DNA of 13,170 nucleotides from Methanosarcinales archaeon (GTDB lineage: Archaea; Halobacteriota; Methanosarcinia; Methanosarcinales; Methanogasteraceae): positions 1 through 13,170 of the forward strand of contig JAUWCK010000012.1 in the NCBI GenBank assembly GCA_030609345.1, read 5' to 3'. A program made the translations under genes and the position numbers. The notes beneath the pieces are model-generated. The model saw only the letters and a program-made list of their open reading frames with translations, did no database searches and was not told where the DNA came from. Below, one piece after another: positions 1 through 7,196 of this stretch. Every line of letters begins with the position of its first letter. Position 1 is the first letter of the stretch.

Positions 1-1
1 C

Positions 2-937
2 AAGTTCAATGTTTCTCCTGTTTTATCTCCGGACACCTCGCTACTGGAGACCAAATCTATCATCGGCATGATAAAAGGAGCGAACGATTCTGTTTATGTG
101 GAGCAGCTCTATATCAGGAACTGGGGCACTCCTACTGACCCAAAACCAAATCCCTTCCTGGAGGCGGCGATCAACGCATCAAGGAAGGGATGTGAAGTGA
201 AGATATTGCTTGATTCTGTGTATGGAGAGAAGAATGAGGAGATAGTCGAGTATCTGAACGATATTGCCGCATCCGAAAATTTAAATCTTGAAGCAAAGCT
301 AATAGACAATGCCCCGATAGGACTTAACAAAACACATAATAAAGGTGTGATCGTTGACTGCAGTCAGGTTCTGATCTCGAGCATCAACTGGAATGAAAAC
401 AGCGCGAGAAACAACCGGGAAGCGGGTTTGATCATCAAGAATGAAGATGTGGCTGAATTTTATACTGATATCTTCTTTTATGACTGGTGGAATGGCGCAT
501 TTCATCCCCGGGCGTCTTTCACATACTCTCCTGAACATCCGGTTGTGGATCAAAACATAACCTTTGATGCCAGTAGCTCCACTGACCCGGACGGAAGGAT
601 TATAGAATACAACTGGAACGACGGATGCGGAAACACAACAGCCACCTCGTGTCCGGTAATAACCCACACCTACACCATCCCGGGCAGTTACACCGTAACC
701 CTGACCGTAACAGATGATGATGGCACAACCGACACAACCAGTAAAATCATAACGGTGGAAGGCATCTGCGGTGATCCCAACCACGACGGTACGATCACCA
801 TAGCAGATGCGGCAATCGCGCTCTTGATGGTGGTCGGGGTGATTCCTGATGCACGAGAAGCGGATGTGAACAGCGATGGCAGGGTGACATCGCTTGATGC
901 ATTGATGATCCTACAGAGTATATCTGGCTACGTATAA
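2..937 (+). CDS. Secreted phospholipase-D-like protein with PKD and dockerin domains (5' truncated)
   Basis: The frame is open from base 2, so the true start lies upstream; the ATG at 68 is internal. Seen, in order: the C-terminal half of a PLD-superfamily catalytic domain (about 2-490) with one HxKxxxxD motif at 335-358 (HNKGVIVD) followed by the usual SSINWNENSARNNREAGL-type block; a PKD domain (about 509-755, with STDPDGRIIEYNW and a GSYTVTLTVTDDDG strand); and a C-terminal dockerin-like pair of calcium-binding repeats (about 764-934, GDPNHDGTITIADA and DVNSDGRVTSLDA). PLD-family enzymes use two HKD motifs, so the first is expected outside the window. PKD and dockerin domains imply an extracellular, possibly scaffold-attached protein. 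The substrate could be phospholipid or DNA and cannot be told apart here. It seems separate from the cytochrome genes, with about 1.4 kb of remnants between. Confidence 0.85.
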   Translation, partial: KFNVSPVLSPDTSLLETKSIIGMIKGANDSVYVEQLYIRNWGTPTDPKPNPFLEAAINASRKGCEVKILLDSVYGEKNEEIVEYLNDIAASENLNLEAKLIDNAPIGLNKTHNKGVIVDCSQVLISSINWNENSARNNREAGLIIKNEDVAEFYTDIFFYDWWNGAFHPRASFTYSPEHPVVDQNITFDASSSTDPDGRIIEYNWNDGCGNTTATSCPVITHTYTIPGSYTVTLTVTDDDGTTDTTSKIITVEGICGDPNHDGTITIADAAIALLMVVGVIPDAREADVNSDGRVTSLDALMILQSISGYV

Positions 938-948
938 ACGGCTGATCA

Positions 949-998
949 CCCGATTCTCGGGGAAACACCAGCAATTCCCGCTCTCTTATTTTGTTTTG
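949..998 (+). terminator. Probable terminator after the PLD-dockerin gene
   Basis: A short hairpin CCCGA-TTC-TCGGG lies at 949-961, twelve bases after the stop codon, and is followed by the T-rich run CTCTTATTTTGTTTTG ending near 998. T-rich tracts end transcription in archaea. The hairpin and its position support the call, but no experiment is implied. Confidence 0.4.
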
Positions 999-1011
999 TA
1001 CGTGTTTAGCT

Positions 1012-1146
1012 AACCACAAGATTACACAGGATTACACAGATTTCCACGAGAAAGTATGAAGAGGCAGGATATAAAATGCAAACATATCGCCAATATCTTG
1101 TATGTACTACCATCTTCTTGTGTCAATCTCGTGAAATCTCGTGGTT
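1012..1146. repeat. Degenerate inverted repeat of a TTACACAG-type intergenic element
   Basis: The left arm at 1012-1040 begins AACCACAAGATTACACAGG. The reverse complement of 1121-1146 begins AACCACGAGATTTCACGAG and runs on into a similar GATT-GACA stretch. The arms agree at most positions and are separated by about 80 bases. No transposase is present and the arms are imperfect, so this is an intergenic repeat remnant and not a demonstrable insertion sequence. Confidence 0.45.
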
Positions 1147-1310
1147 TTTTCGCCTCAGATAAACACATACATTTTACTGAAAGTCGGGTATCACTGTGTA
1201 CATCTTCAAAGCCTCGACACTGCTGCAAACCCTCCCAAGCCCCAGACGCCTTCTGAAAAAAGAGTGGTGATGTGAACGACTGCAACTCGTCCACATCGAT
1301 TTCTCACACC

Positions 1311-1596
1311 TCACGCCATCTGCTTGATCTTCGCAAAGAGCTGCCGCATCGTATCCTCGTTGCTCTTCGTGAACTCAAACGGCGAGTCAGTGAACCCATC
1401 GAGGTAGACCGGCACATTGTCCAAGCCTACCGAACGTACCTGAACACTCCATCGCATCGATAACACCCGGCAGCACCACATCAGATGCAACTGTCGTCGG
1501 GAACAGAGCAATGTCAAGACAGACGAGTGGTATCTCTGCAAGATATGATGCAGGATCCGCGGGGATGTGGCAGATCAGGTTAGCACACACCACGAT
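1311..1596 (-). pseudogene. fwdB: Frameshifted C-terminal fragment of formylmethanofuran dehydrogenase subunit B
   Basis: Two overlapping minus-strand frames together read like the C-terminus of FwdB/FmdB, the molybdopterin subunit that reduces or oxidises the C1 unit on methanofuran. The upstream part (1596 down to about 1423) gives LICHIPADPASYLAEIPLV, then FPTTVASDVVLPGVIDAMEC and SGTF. The downstream part (about 1421 down to 1311) gives RLDNVPVYL-like sequence, then FTDSPFEFTKSNEDTMRQLF and a natural-looking stop. Removing one base of the CC pair at 1421-1422 joins the frames into TFGRLDNVPVYLDGF. About 95 codons remain of a family normally over 400 residues; an in-frame TAG sits just upstream at 1597-1599. 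It is a truncated, frameshifted relic, and the functional copy must be elsewhere. The family call rests on remembered motifs. Confidence 0.7.
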
Positions 1597-1827
1597 CTAC
1601 TACTCTGTTGTCTGAAATTTCCCGATTCTGCCGGATTCCGTGGTTTACAAGGATGCTGAAAGAAAGCAACACAATATACAATTCTGAAGATGTGTATGCC
1701 CGAGGATTGGCCACAAAACCCCACGATCTCCACATATATAGGTCTGCCATTAGCGATCACAGAAAATAGCAGAACCGAAAGATTGAAGGTGACTATAACT
1801 GTAATAGTATTGTATAGGGTGTGGTTA

Positions 1828-1856
1828 CATCGATTGAGATCGTGATATCTACGCTG
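1828..1856 (+). promoter_or_regulatory. Conserved upstream element of the decayed cytochrome gene
   Basis: CATCGATTGAGATCGTGA at 1828-1845 is identical to 8053-8070, upstream of the intact cytochrome gene, and the match resumes with TCTACGCTG at 1848-1856 (8072-8080). It lies 24 bases before the dead start codon at 1880. The core contains a small inverted repeat CGAT-TGAG-ATCG. Either the element is a retained regulatory site, or it was simply copied with the duplicated gene. Confidence 0.45.
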
Positions 1857-1879
1857 AACAATCAAGGGGAGGAACATAT

Positions 1880-2050
1880 ATGAAGAGTACGAAGGCAACT
1901 CTCTCACACATCGACTGTATCAGAAGAGTGTGGGAAACTGTTGTTCTGCTTTCCTATCTGTCGTGCCACCAGCCAGGCTGGCGAGGGTTTCGCAACCCCA
2001 ATCCACAACACGTGGATGGGTCGACAAATGTCATAGGAAAGGAGGTTTGA
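1880..2050 (+). pseudogene. Decayed 5' end of an octahaem cytochrome gene, paralogue of the gene at 8108
   Basis: A ribosome binding site GGGGAGG at 1866-1872 precedes an ATG at 1880. The first codons MKSTKATLSHIDCIRRVWET match MKNTKTSPRIDYVRRVSE of the gene at 8108. The signal-peptide core then runs straight into YLSCH, apparently a haem-1 CxxCH whose first cysteine is lost (TAT for TGT or a deletion junction). The next stretch matches the module DNA around the CACAACACGTGGATGGGT block, but one base out of frame. A 4-base loss then restores the frame for TNVIGKE before a TGA at 2048-2050. At most 56 residues could be made, with no complete haem site. Weak similarity may continue to about 2130. 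Confidence 0.8.
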
Positions 2051-2333
2051 CAGAAACCACTACATCGCGTGGGCTGCCGATGGCGGCAGGGGCGCGCACA
2101 AAGTTCCGAAAGTGGGATCGATATGGAAACAGAAACAATGTACGGGGACAGGGATGTGGCATGCATGATGCCACAGAGATCTGGTTGTACGGGCTGCCTG
2201 GTGGTATCCGGCACAGTTTGCTGGCGGATGCGATCCGGTACGGCATTGAACCTATCAGTACTCTGTATACCGGTTCGGTATATGGGCGAACGCTTAATGG
2301 CATTAAAGACCCGCTTTTTTAGAAAAAGTCTAT
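2051..2333. other. Probably decayed sequence between the pseudogene and the 24-haem gene
   Basis: Open frames of 88 to 144 codons cross this stretch on both strands, but they overlap and none has a clear family, start signal or signal peptide. CGCGTGGG at 2066-2073 and GCTGCCGATGGCGGCAGG near 2074 resemble the haem-4 region of the octahaem modules (GCTGCCATGCGACGGCAGG), so part of it is plausibly more decayed cytochrome. A short inverted repeat CTTTTT-TAG-AAAAAG lies at 2314-2328. The rest is unexplained. Confidence 0.35.
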
Positions 2334-2360
2334 GAAGATTATATAATATAATAAAGGAGA
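2334..2360 (+). promoter_or_regulatory. Promoter and ribosome binding site of the 24-haem cytochrome gene
   Basis: A TATA-like box TTATATAATA at 2339-2348 follows a purine-rich GAAGA at 2334-2338 that could serve as a BRE. A strong Shine-Dalgarno-like AAGGAGA lies at 2354-2360, nine bases before the ATG at 2370. The box is only about 27 bases from the ATG, which would suit a leaderless transcript and leave the Shine-Dalgarno unused; a start further upstream would use it. The sequence alone does not decide this. Confidence 0.5.
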
Positions 2361-2369
2361 TTATTGTAC

Positions 2370-5300
2370 ATGAATAATAGAACAACAATTACGATCGCAC
2401 TGCTGGCGGTTGTAATGACACTGGGAACGGCAAACGCGGTAAATGTTGCTGCTGTATGCGACAGTGATGAAAACAACAGCGTTAGTCCTTGTGAATCATG
2501 TTCGAGGTACCAGGCAAATGATACTCTCTCTGAAGAATGTGCAAACGACATGTATGCAGAGAACGGCTCAGGGGGCAACATCACAAACCTGACCGGCAGC
2601 GTGTGTGTTGATGAAGTTCCGATAGTGAATATAACCTCACCTGTCGGAATGAACGAGAGCACGGTGGACCGTTCAGTAACCAACGACAACACCACGGTAG
2701 CAACCGCTGTTATCAGGGATGGTGCCGTGGTCAATGGGACCGCGTCATCGGCATCGCCTGCATCTGAAGGGATGCACATCAGCAGCAATGCGGAAATCGC
2801 ACACAGCGCAATACACGAATACTCGGGTGCAGCAAACTGCCGGGTCTGCCACAGGGATCCCGAAAAGGGTTTCGTGACCTCGATCCACAACACGTGGCAA
2901 GGTATAGCGACAAATATCACAGGAAAGGGGGGCAATATGACAGGCAAACGCGTGGGTGTAAACGAGTTCTGCGGTGCCATAACATCGAATGAAGCCATGT
3001 GCGGTAAATGCCACGCGGGATTTGGCTTGCCTGAGGGTAATATCTCAGTCGATAAGATCGACTGCCTGATCTGCCACGCACCGAACTATAAGAAGACCGC
3101 GACAGGACCGGATCCCTCAATCACTATATCGGAAGTCACTCCGGGTATCAGATTGCCCACGCGTGAATATTGTCTGCGCTGCCATGCGACGGCAGGCGGT
3201 GGAGACAATAGAAAACGGGGCGATCTCGAACTTGCGATGGGCGCATCCAGTGTCTCAAAGGACCTCGACGTTCACATGAGCGCGAACATGACGTGCCAGA
3301 ACTGCCACATATTCGACGATGAGCACCACGTATCCGGAAGAGGTATGGATCTGCGGGTCGATGACACCGACACCATCGTCTCATGCGAACAATGCCACCA
3401 AGGTGAGATACATGATGGCTCGATGTACAACCAGCATACAGACCGAATCGCCTGCACAGCCTGCCACATCACATCGTATGGCAAGGTGGAGCCCGCCGAG
3501 GTCGCTCGTAACTGGGAGCTTCCGTTTTTGCCAGGCATGCTCACAAAGGAAAGCAATGCCACACCGATCCACGTCTGGTGGAACAGGACGTCTGAGATCA
3601 TGGACCTCGCAGACCCGGTTGTGCTTGACGATGGGGTTGTGGTGATGGCGAAGCCTGGTGGCGATATCAACGATTCCGAATCCAAGATATACGCGGCAAG
3701 ACTGCACCTGGGTAGATCGCCATGGAATGGCACATACATGCTGCCGTTCAACGTTCCGACTGCCAAGGCAACTAACAACATGACCACGGCAATCTTTAAC
3801 GCGACAGGCGAGATGTATAACCCGGTCCAGTATGTGAATGCCACGCGGTACATGGGACTCTTCCACGGAGTATCGCCGAAGGAGGACGCGTTGACGTGCA
3901 ACGACTGCCACAAAGATCACAAACTCGACTATGAGGCGCTCGGATACAACGTCAAGAAGGACGCATCAGGAAACCTGACCAGTGCAACAAAGCCTGGTAG
4001 TACTCTGAATCTTCTTGATTTCGGAGAAGGTGGGCACAAACTCCTCATCGATGAATACAATGGTTCTAAAACCTGTCTGGCATGCCACGTTGAACATGGC
4101 GATGATTTCGTGACCTCGATTCACAACACGTGGATGGGTACCGAGACCGGTAAACTCGTGGGTGTGAACGATTTCTGCGGCGCCGTAACATCGAATGAAG
4201 CTATGTGCGGCAAATGCCACGCGGGATATGGCTTACCTGATGACCTTTCGGTCGGGAAGATCGACTGCTTGATCTGCCACGCACCGAATTATAATAAGAC
4301 CGCGACAGGACCAGGTCCGTCGATTAATGCAACTGCAGCAGCCCAAGGCGTCGAATTGCCCACGCGTGAGTACTGTCTGCGCTGCCATGCGATGGCAGGC
4401 GGTGGAGACAATAGAAAACGGGGCGATCTCGAACTTGCGATGAGTGTATCTAATGTCTCGAGGGATCTCGATGTCCACATGAGCGCGAACATGACGTGCC
4501 AGGACTGCCATACATTCGAGGATCACCACGTATCCGGAAGAGGTATGGATTTGCGGGTCGATGACACCGACACCATCGTCTCATGCGAAGGATGTCACAA
4601 CGTCAGTGAGCCGCCGCATCCGGAGGGCTCGATGTACAATCAGCATACAGGCCGAATCTCCTGCACAGCCTGCCACATCACATCGTATGGCAAGGTGACG
4701 CCCGCCGAGGTCGCTCGTAACTGGGTGCCTCCATATTCGTCGGACATGCTCACAAAGGAAAGTAATGCCACACCGATCCATGTCTGGTGGAACCGAACGT
4801 CTGAGATCATGGACCTCGCAGACCGGGCTGTATTTGATTCCGATGGGAATGTGGTGATGGCGAAGCCTGGTGGCGATATCAACGATTCCGAATCCAAGAT
4901 ATACGCGGCAAGACTGCACCTGGGTAGACAGCCATGGGATGGTACATACATGCTGCCGTTCAACGTTCCGACTGCCAAGGCAACTAACAACATGACCGAG
5001 GCAATCTTTAACGCGACAGGCGTGACATACAACCCGGTCCAGTACATTAACACCACACGGTATATGGGACTCTTCCACGGAGTATCGCCGAAGGAGGACG
5101 CGTTGACGTGCGACGATTGCCACAAAGATCACAAACTCGACTATGAGGCGCTCGGATACAACGTCAAGAAGGACGCATCAGGAAACCTGACCAGTGCAAC
5201 AAAGCCTGGCAGTACCTTGAATCTTCTTGACTTTGGCGGAGGAGGACATGCCATCTTCATCGATGAATACAATGGTTCTGAAACCTGTCTGGCGTGTCAC

Positions 5301-7172
5301 GAGGAACAGGGCGAGAATTTCTCGACCTCGATTCACAACACGTGGATGGGTATAGCGACAAACATCACAGGAAAGGAGGGCAATACGACGGGCAAACGCG
5401 TGGGTGTAAACGAGTTCTGCGGCGCCGTAACATCGAATGAAGCTATGTGCGGCAAATGCCACGCGGGATATGGCTTACCTGAGGGCGATATCTCGGTCGG
5501 GAAGATCGACTGCTTGATCTGCCACGCACCGAATTACAACAAGACCGCGACAGGACCAGGTCCGTTGGTTAATGCAACTGCAGCAGCCCAAGGCGTCGAA
5601 TTGCCCACGCGTGAGTACTGTCTGCGCTGCCATGCGATGGCAGGCGGTGACAACAATAGAAAACGGGGCGATCTCGAACTTGCGATGGGCGCAGCCGATG
5701 TCTCAGAGGATCTTGATGTTCACATGAGCGCGGACATGACGTGCCAGGACTGCCACACATTCGAGGATCACCACGTATCCGGAAGAGGTATGGATCTGCG
5801 GGTCGACGATACGACGACTGTGGTTAGCTGCGACGATGCGGAATGCCACAGCAGTGGGCCGCATCCGGAGGGCTCGTTATACAACCTGCACACGGACAAC
5901 CTCTCCTGCACGGCATGCCACATCACGTCGTATGGCAAGGTGGAGCCCGTCGAGGTCGCTCGTAACTGGGAGCTTACGTTTTCGTCGGGCATGCTCACAA
6001 AGGAAAGCAAGCCTGCACCGATTCATGTCTGGTGGAACAGGACGTCTGAGATCATGGATCTTGCAGACCGGGCTGTATTTGATTCAGATGGGAATGTGGT
6101 GATGGCGAAGCCTGGTGGCGATATCAACGATTCCGAATCCAAGATATACGCGGCAAGACTGCATCGAGGCAGATCGCCATGGAATGGTACATACATGCTG
6201 CCGTTCAACGTTCTGACTGCCAAGGCAACTAAAAACATGACCGAGGCAATCTTTAACGCGACAGGCGAGATATACGACCCTGTCCAGTACGTTAACGCCA
6301 CGCGGTACATGGGACTCTTCCACGGAGTATCGCCGAAGGAGGACGCGTTGACGTGCGTTGACTGCCACAAAGATCACAAACTCAACTACACGGCGCTCGG
6401 CTACAACGTCAAGACGGATGCATCCGGAAACCTGATCAGTGCAACGAAGCCCGGCATTGCCTGGAATCTTGCCACTCTTGCATCAGGGAGCGGTGAAGAG
6501 GCAGAGGTAGCGATAAGAGGTCTTCCAACCGCTGTGTCTGAAACTGAGATCTTCACCGTGACGATCAACACATCCGATTATGGTGCATCTGCGCAGGTGA
6601 ACGAAACGCTGCCATCCGGCTTCGAGTATATAAGTTCATCGCTCGATAGTTCACAGGTGACCAGTATGGGCGGTAACGTTGTCAGATTCAATCTGACCGG
6701 TGAAACGAGTTTCACGTACATAGTAAACGCATCCGGCACACCTGGAATATACGACTTCAGCGGAACCATTACTAACGCATCTGATGTGGTGACTGACATT
6801 GGCGGCGATAGTAGTATCGTGGTCGGTGCAGCACCAATCGCCGAGATCAACGATTGGACCCTGCATTCGACAGGCACTCGTGGCACAATCATCACCAGCG
6901 CAACCGTGAACATCAAGAACACGGGCACTGAAACCACATGGTTCACGGTCTCGATATCGGGTATGCAGACCACAACAGGCTGCCCAATCGGAGGTGTTGG
7001 AATGGTTCAATTGAATGCTGGCGATTCCATTGATGCGTCGGTCATGATTGTAGTACCAGGTTCTTCGGATACCGGGGATTACACACTGATCCCAGCGGTT
7101 TACAAACAGGAGGACTACCTTGCAGGAGATTCGCAAGCAATCGGTTCAGGAAAATCGGTAACGATTTCCTGA
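2370..7172 (+). CDS. 24-haem extracellular cytochrome: three fused octahaem (OTR-like) modules
   Basis: ATG at 2370 is preferred over the TTG at 2364 because AAGGAGA lies nine bases upstream; the product has 1600 residues. Seen: a signal peptide (1-25); a linker (about 26-130) with five non-haem cysteines and nine N-x-S/T sequons; three octahaem modules whose first haem cysteines are at 157, 569 and 973; and a haem-free C-terminus (about 1372-1600) of two Ig-like or DUF11-like domains. Module 1 haem cysteines are at 157, 211, 232, 268, 309, 339, 362 and 510. There are 23 CxxCH and one CX4CH (CDDAECH at 1154). Order and flanking motifs (NEFCGA-SNEAMCGKCH, GGGDNRKRGDLELAM, HHVSGRG, CTACHITSYGKV) follow the octahaem tetrathionate reductase family. 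It has no membrane anchor. The role, extracellular electron relay or multi-site reductase, is inferred. Confidence 0.9.
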   Translation: MNNRTTITIALLAVVMTLGTANAVNVAAVCDSDENNSVSPCESCSRYQANDTLSEECANDMYAENGSGGNITNLTGSVCVDEVPIVNITSPVGMNESTVDRSVTNDNTTVATAVIRDGAVVNGTASSASPASEGMHISSNAEIAHSAIHEYSGAANCRVCHRDPEKGFVTSIHNTWQGIATNITGKGGNMTGKRVGVNEFCGAITSNEAMCGKCHAGFGLPEGNISVDKIDCLICHAPNYKKTATGPDPSITISEVTPGIRLPTREYCLRCHATAGGGDNRKRGDLELAMGASSVSKDLDVHMSANMTCQNCHIFDDEHHVSGRGMDLRVDDTDTIVSCEQCHQGEIHDGSMYNQHTDRIACTACHITSYGKVEPAEVARNWELPFLPGMLTKESNATPIHVWWNRTSEIMDLADPVVLDDGVVVMAKPGGDINDSESKIYAARLHLGRSPWNGTYMLPFNVPTAKATNNMTTAIFNATGEMYNPVQYVNATRYMGLFHGVSPKEDALTCNDCHKDHKLDYEALGYNVKKDASGNLTSATKPGSTLNLLDFGEGGHKLLIDEYNGSKTCLACHVEHGDDFVTSIHNTWMGTETGKLVGVNDFCGAVTSNEAMCGKCHAGYGLPDDLSVGKIDCLICHAPNYNKTATGPGPSINATAAAQGVELPTREYCLRCHAMAGGGDNRKRGDLELAMSVSNVSRDLDVHMSANMTCQDCHTFEDHHVSGRGMDLRVDDTDTIVSCEGCHNVSEPPHPEGSMYNQHTGRISCTACHITSYGKVTPAEVARNWVPPYSSDMLTKESNATPIHVWWNRTSEIMDLADRAVFDSDGNVVMAKPGGDINDSESKIYAARLHLGRQPWDGTYMLPFNVPTAKATNNMTEAIFNATGVTYNPVQYINTTRYMGLFHGVSPKEDALTCDDCHKDHKLDYEALGYNVKKDASGNLTSATKPGSTLNLLDFGGGGHAIFIDEYNGSETCLACHEEQGENFSTSIHNTWMGIATNITGKEGNTTGKRVGVNEFCGAVTSNEAMCGKCHAGYGLPEGDISVGKIDCLICHAPNYNKTATGPGPLVNATAAAQGVELPTREYCLRCHAMAGGDNNRKRGDLELAMGAADVSEDLDVHMSADMTCQDCHTFEDHHVSGRGMDLRVDDTTTVVSCDDAECHSSGPHPEGSLYNLHTDNLSCTACHITSYGKVEPVEVARNWELTFSSGMLTKESKPAPIHVWWNRTSEIMDLADRAVFDSDGNVVMAKPGGDINDSESKIYAARLHRGRSPWNGTYMLPFNVLTAKATKNMTEAIFNATGEIYDPVQYVNATRYMGLFHGVSPKEDALTCVDCHKDHKLNYTALGYNVKTDASGNLISATKPGIAWNLATLASGSGEEAEVAIRGLPTAVSETEIFTVTINTSDYGASAQVNETLPSGFEYISSSLDSSQVTSMGGNVVRFNLTGETSFTYIVNASGTPGIYDFSGTITNASDVVTDIGGDSSIVVGAAPIAEINDWTLHSTGTRGTIITSATVNIKNTGTETTWFTVSISGMQTTTGCPIGGVGMVQLNAGDSIDASVMIVVPGSSDTGDYTLIPAVYKQEDYLAGDSQAIGSGKSVTIS
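2811..6478 (+). repeat. Three in-frame tandem repeats of about 1.2 kb (octahaem modules)
   Basis: Repeat units begin at the DEYNG-type codons at 2811, 4047 and 5259, giving spacings of 1236 and 1212 bases, and the third ends near 6478. Nucleotide identity is patchy but locally complete: 3639-3716 and 4851-4928 are identical over 78 bases, and 6096-6163 matches the first 68 of them. A fourth, more diverged copy is the 5' module of the next cytochrome gene (about 8264-9526). Patches of identity next to diverged stretches suggest ongoing recombination between modules. Confidence 0.9.
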
Positions 7173-7196
7173 AACCTTTACTTTTAGGAGGCAATC

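Larger units (their letters stand above)
938..1310. other. Gene-free stretch between PLD gene and fwdB remnant
   Basis: No convincing gene was found on either strand. Short open frames on both strands (for example 1056-1256 plus and 1022-1294 minus) overlap one another, lack a good ribosome binding site and resemble no family I recognise. The stretch holds the terminator at 949-998 and an imperfect inverted repeat at 1012-1146. Bases 1150-1310 show nothing I can name. Confidence 0.5.

Noticed and set aside
1012..1146. Insertion sequence ends
   Set aside because: The arms are imperfect, only about 80 bases lie between them, and there is no transposase or target duplication.
1575..1907. Minus-strand open frame of 110 codons
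   Set aside because: No family likeness, and it overlaps the conserved upstream element and start of the cytochrome pseudogene.
1930..2322. Plus-strand open frame of 130 codons upstream of the 24-haem gene
   Set aside because: It runs through the cytochrome pseudogene out of its frame and lacks a start signal; the pseudogene explains its first third.
2339..2998. Minus-strand open frame of 219 codons across the start of the 24-haem gene
   Set aside because: It covers the promoter, signal peptide and linker of a clear plus-strand gene and shows no protein-like features of its own.
3272..3913. Long minus-strand open frame (about 213 codons) inside module 1, with similar ones at 4581-5132 and 6023-6377
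   Set aside because: They recur at the same place in each repeat because the modules are repeated DNA; the plus frame holds the haem motifs and family blocks, and the antisense frames have no ribosome binding site or recognisable family.
2811..6478. CRISPR array or non-coding tandem repeat
   Set aside because: The repeat units are about 1.2 kb, in frame and coding; there are no short repeats with unique spacers anywhere in the window.
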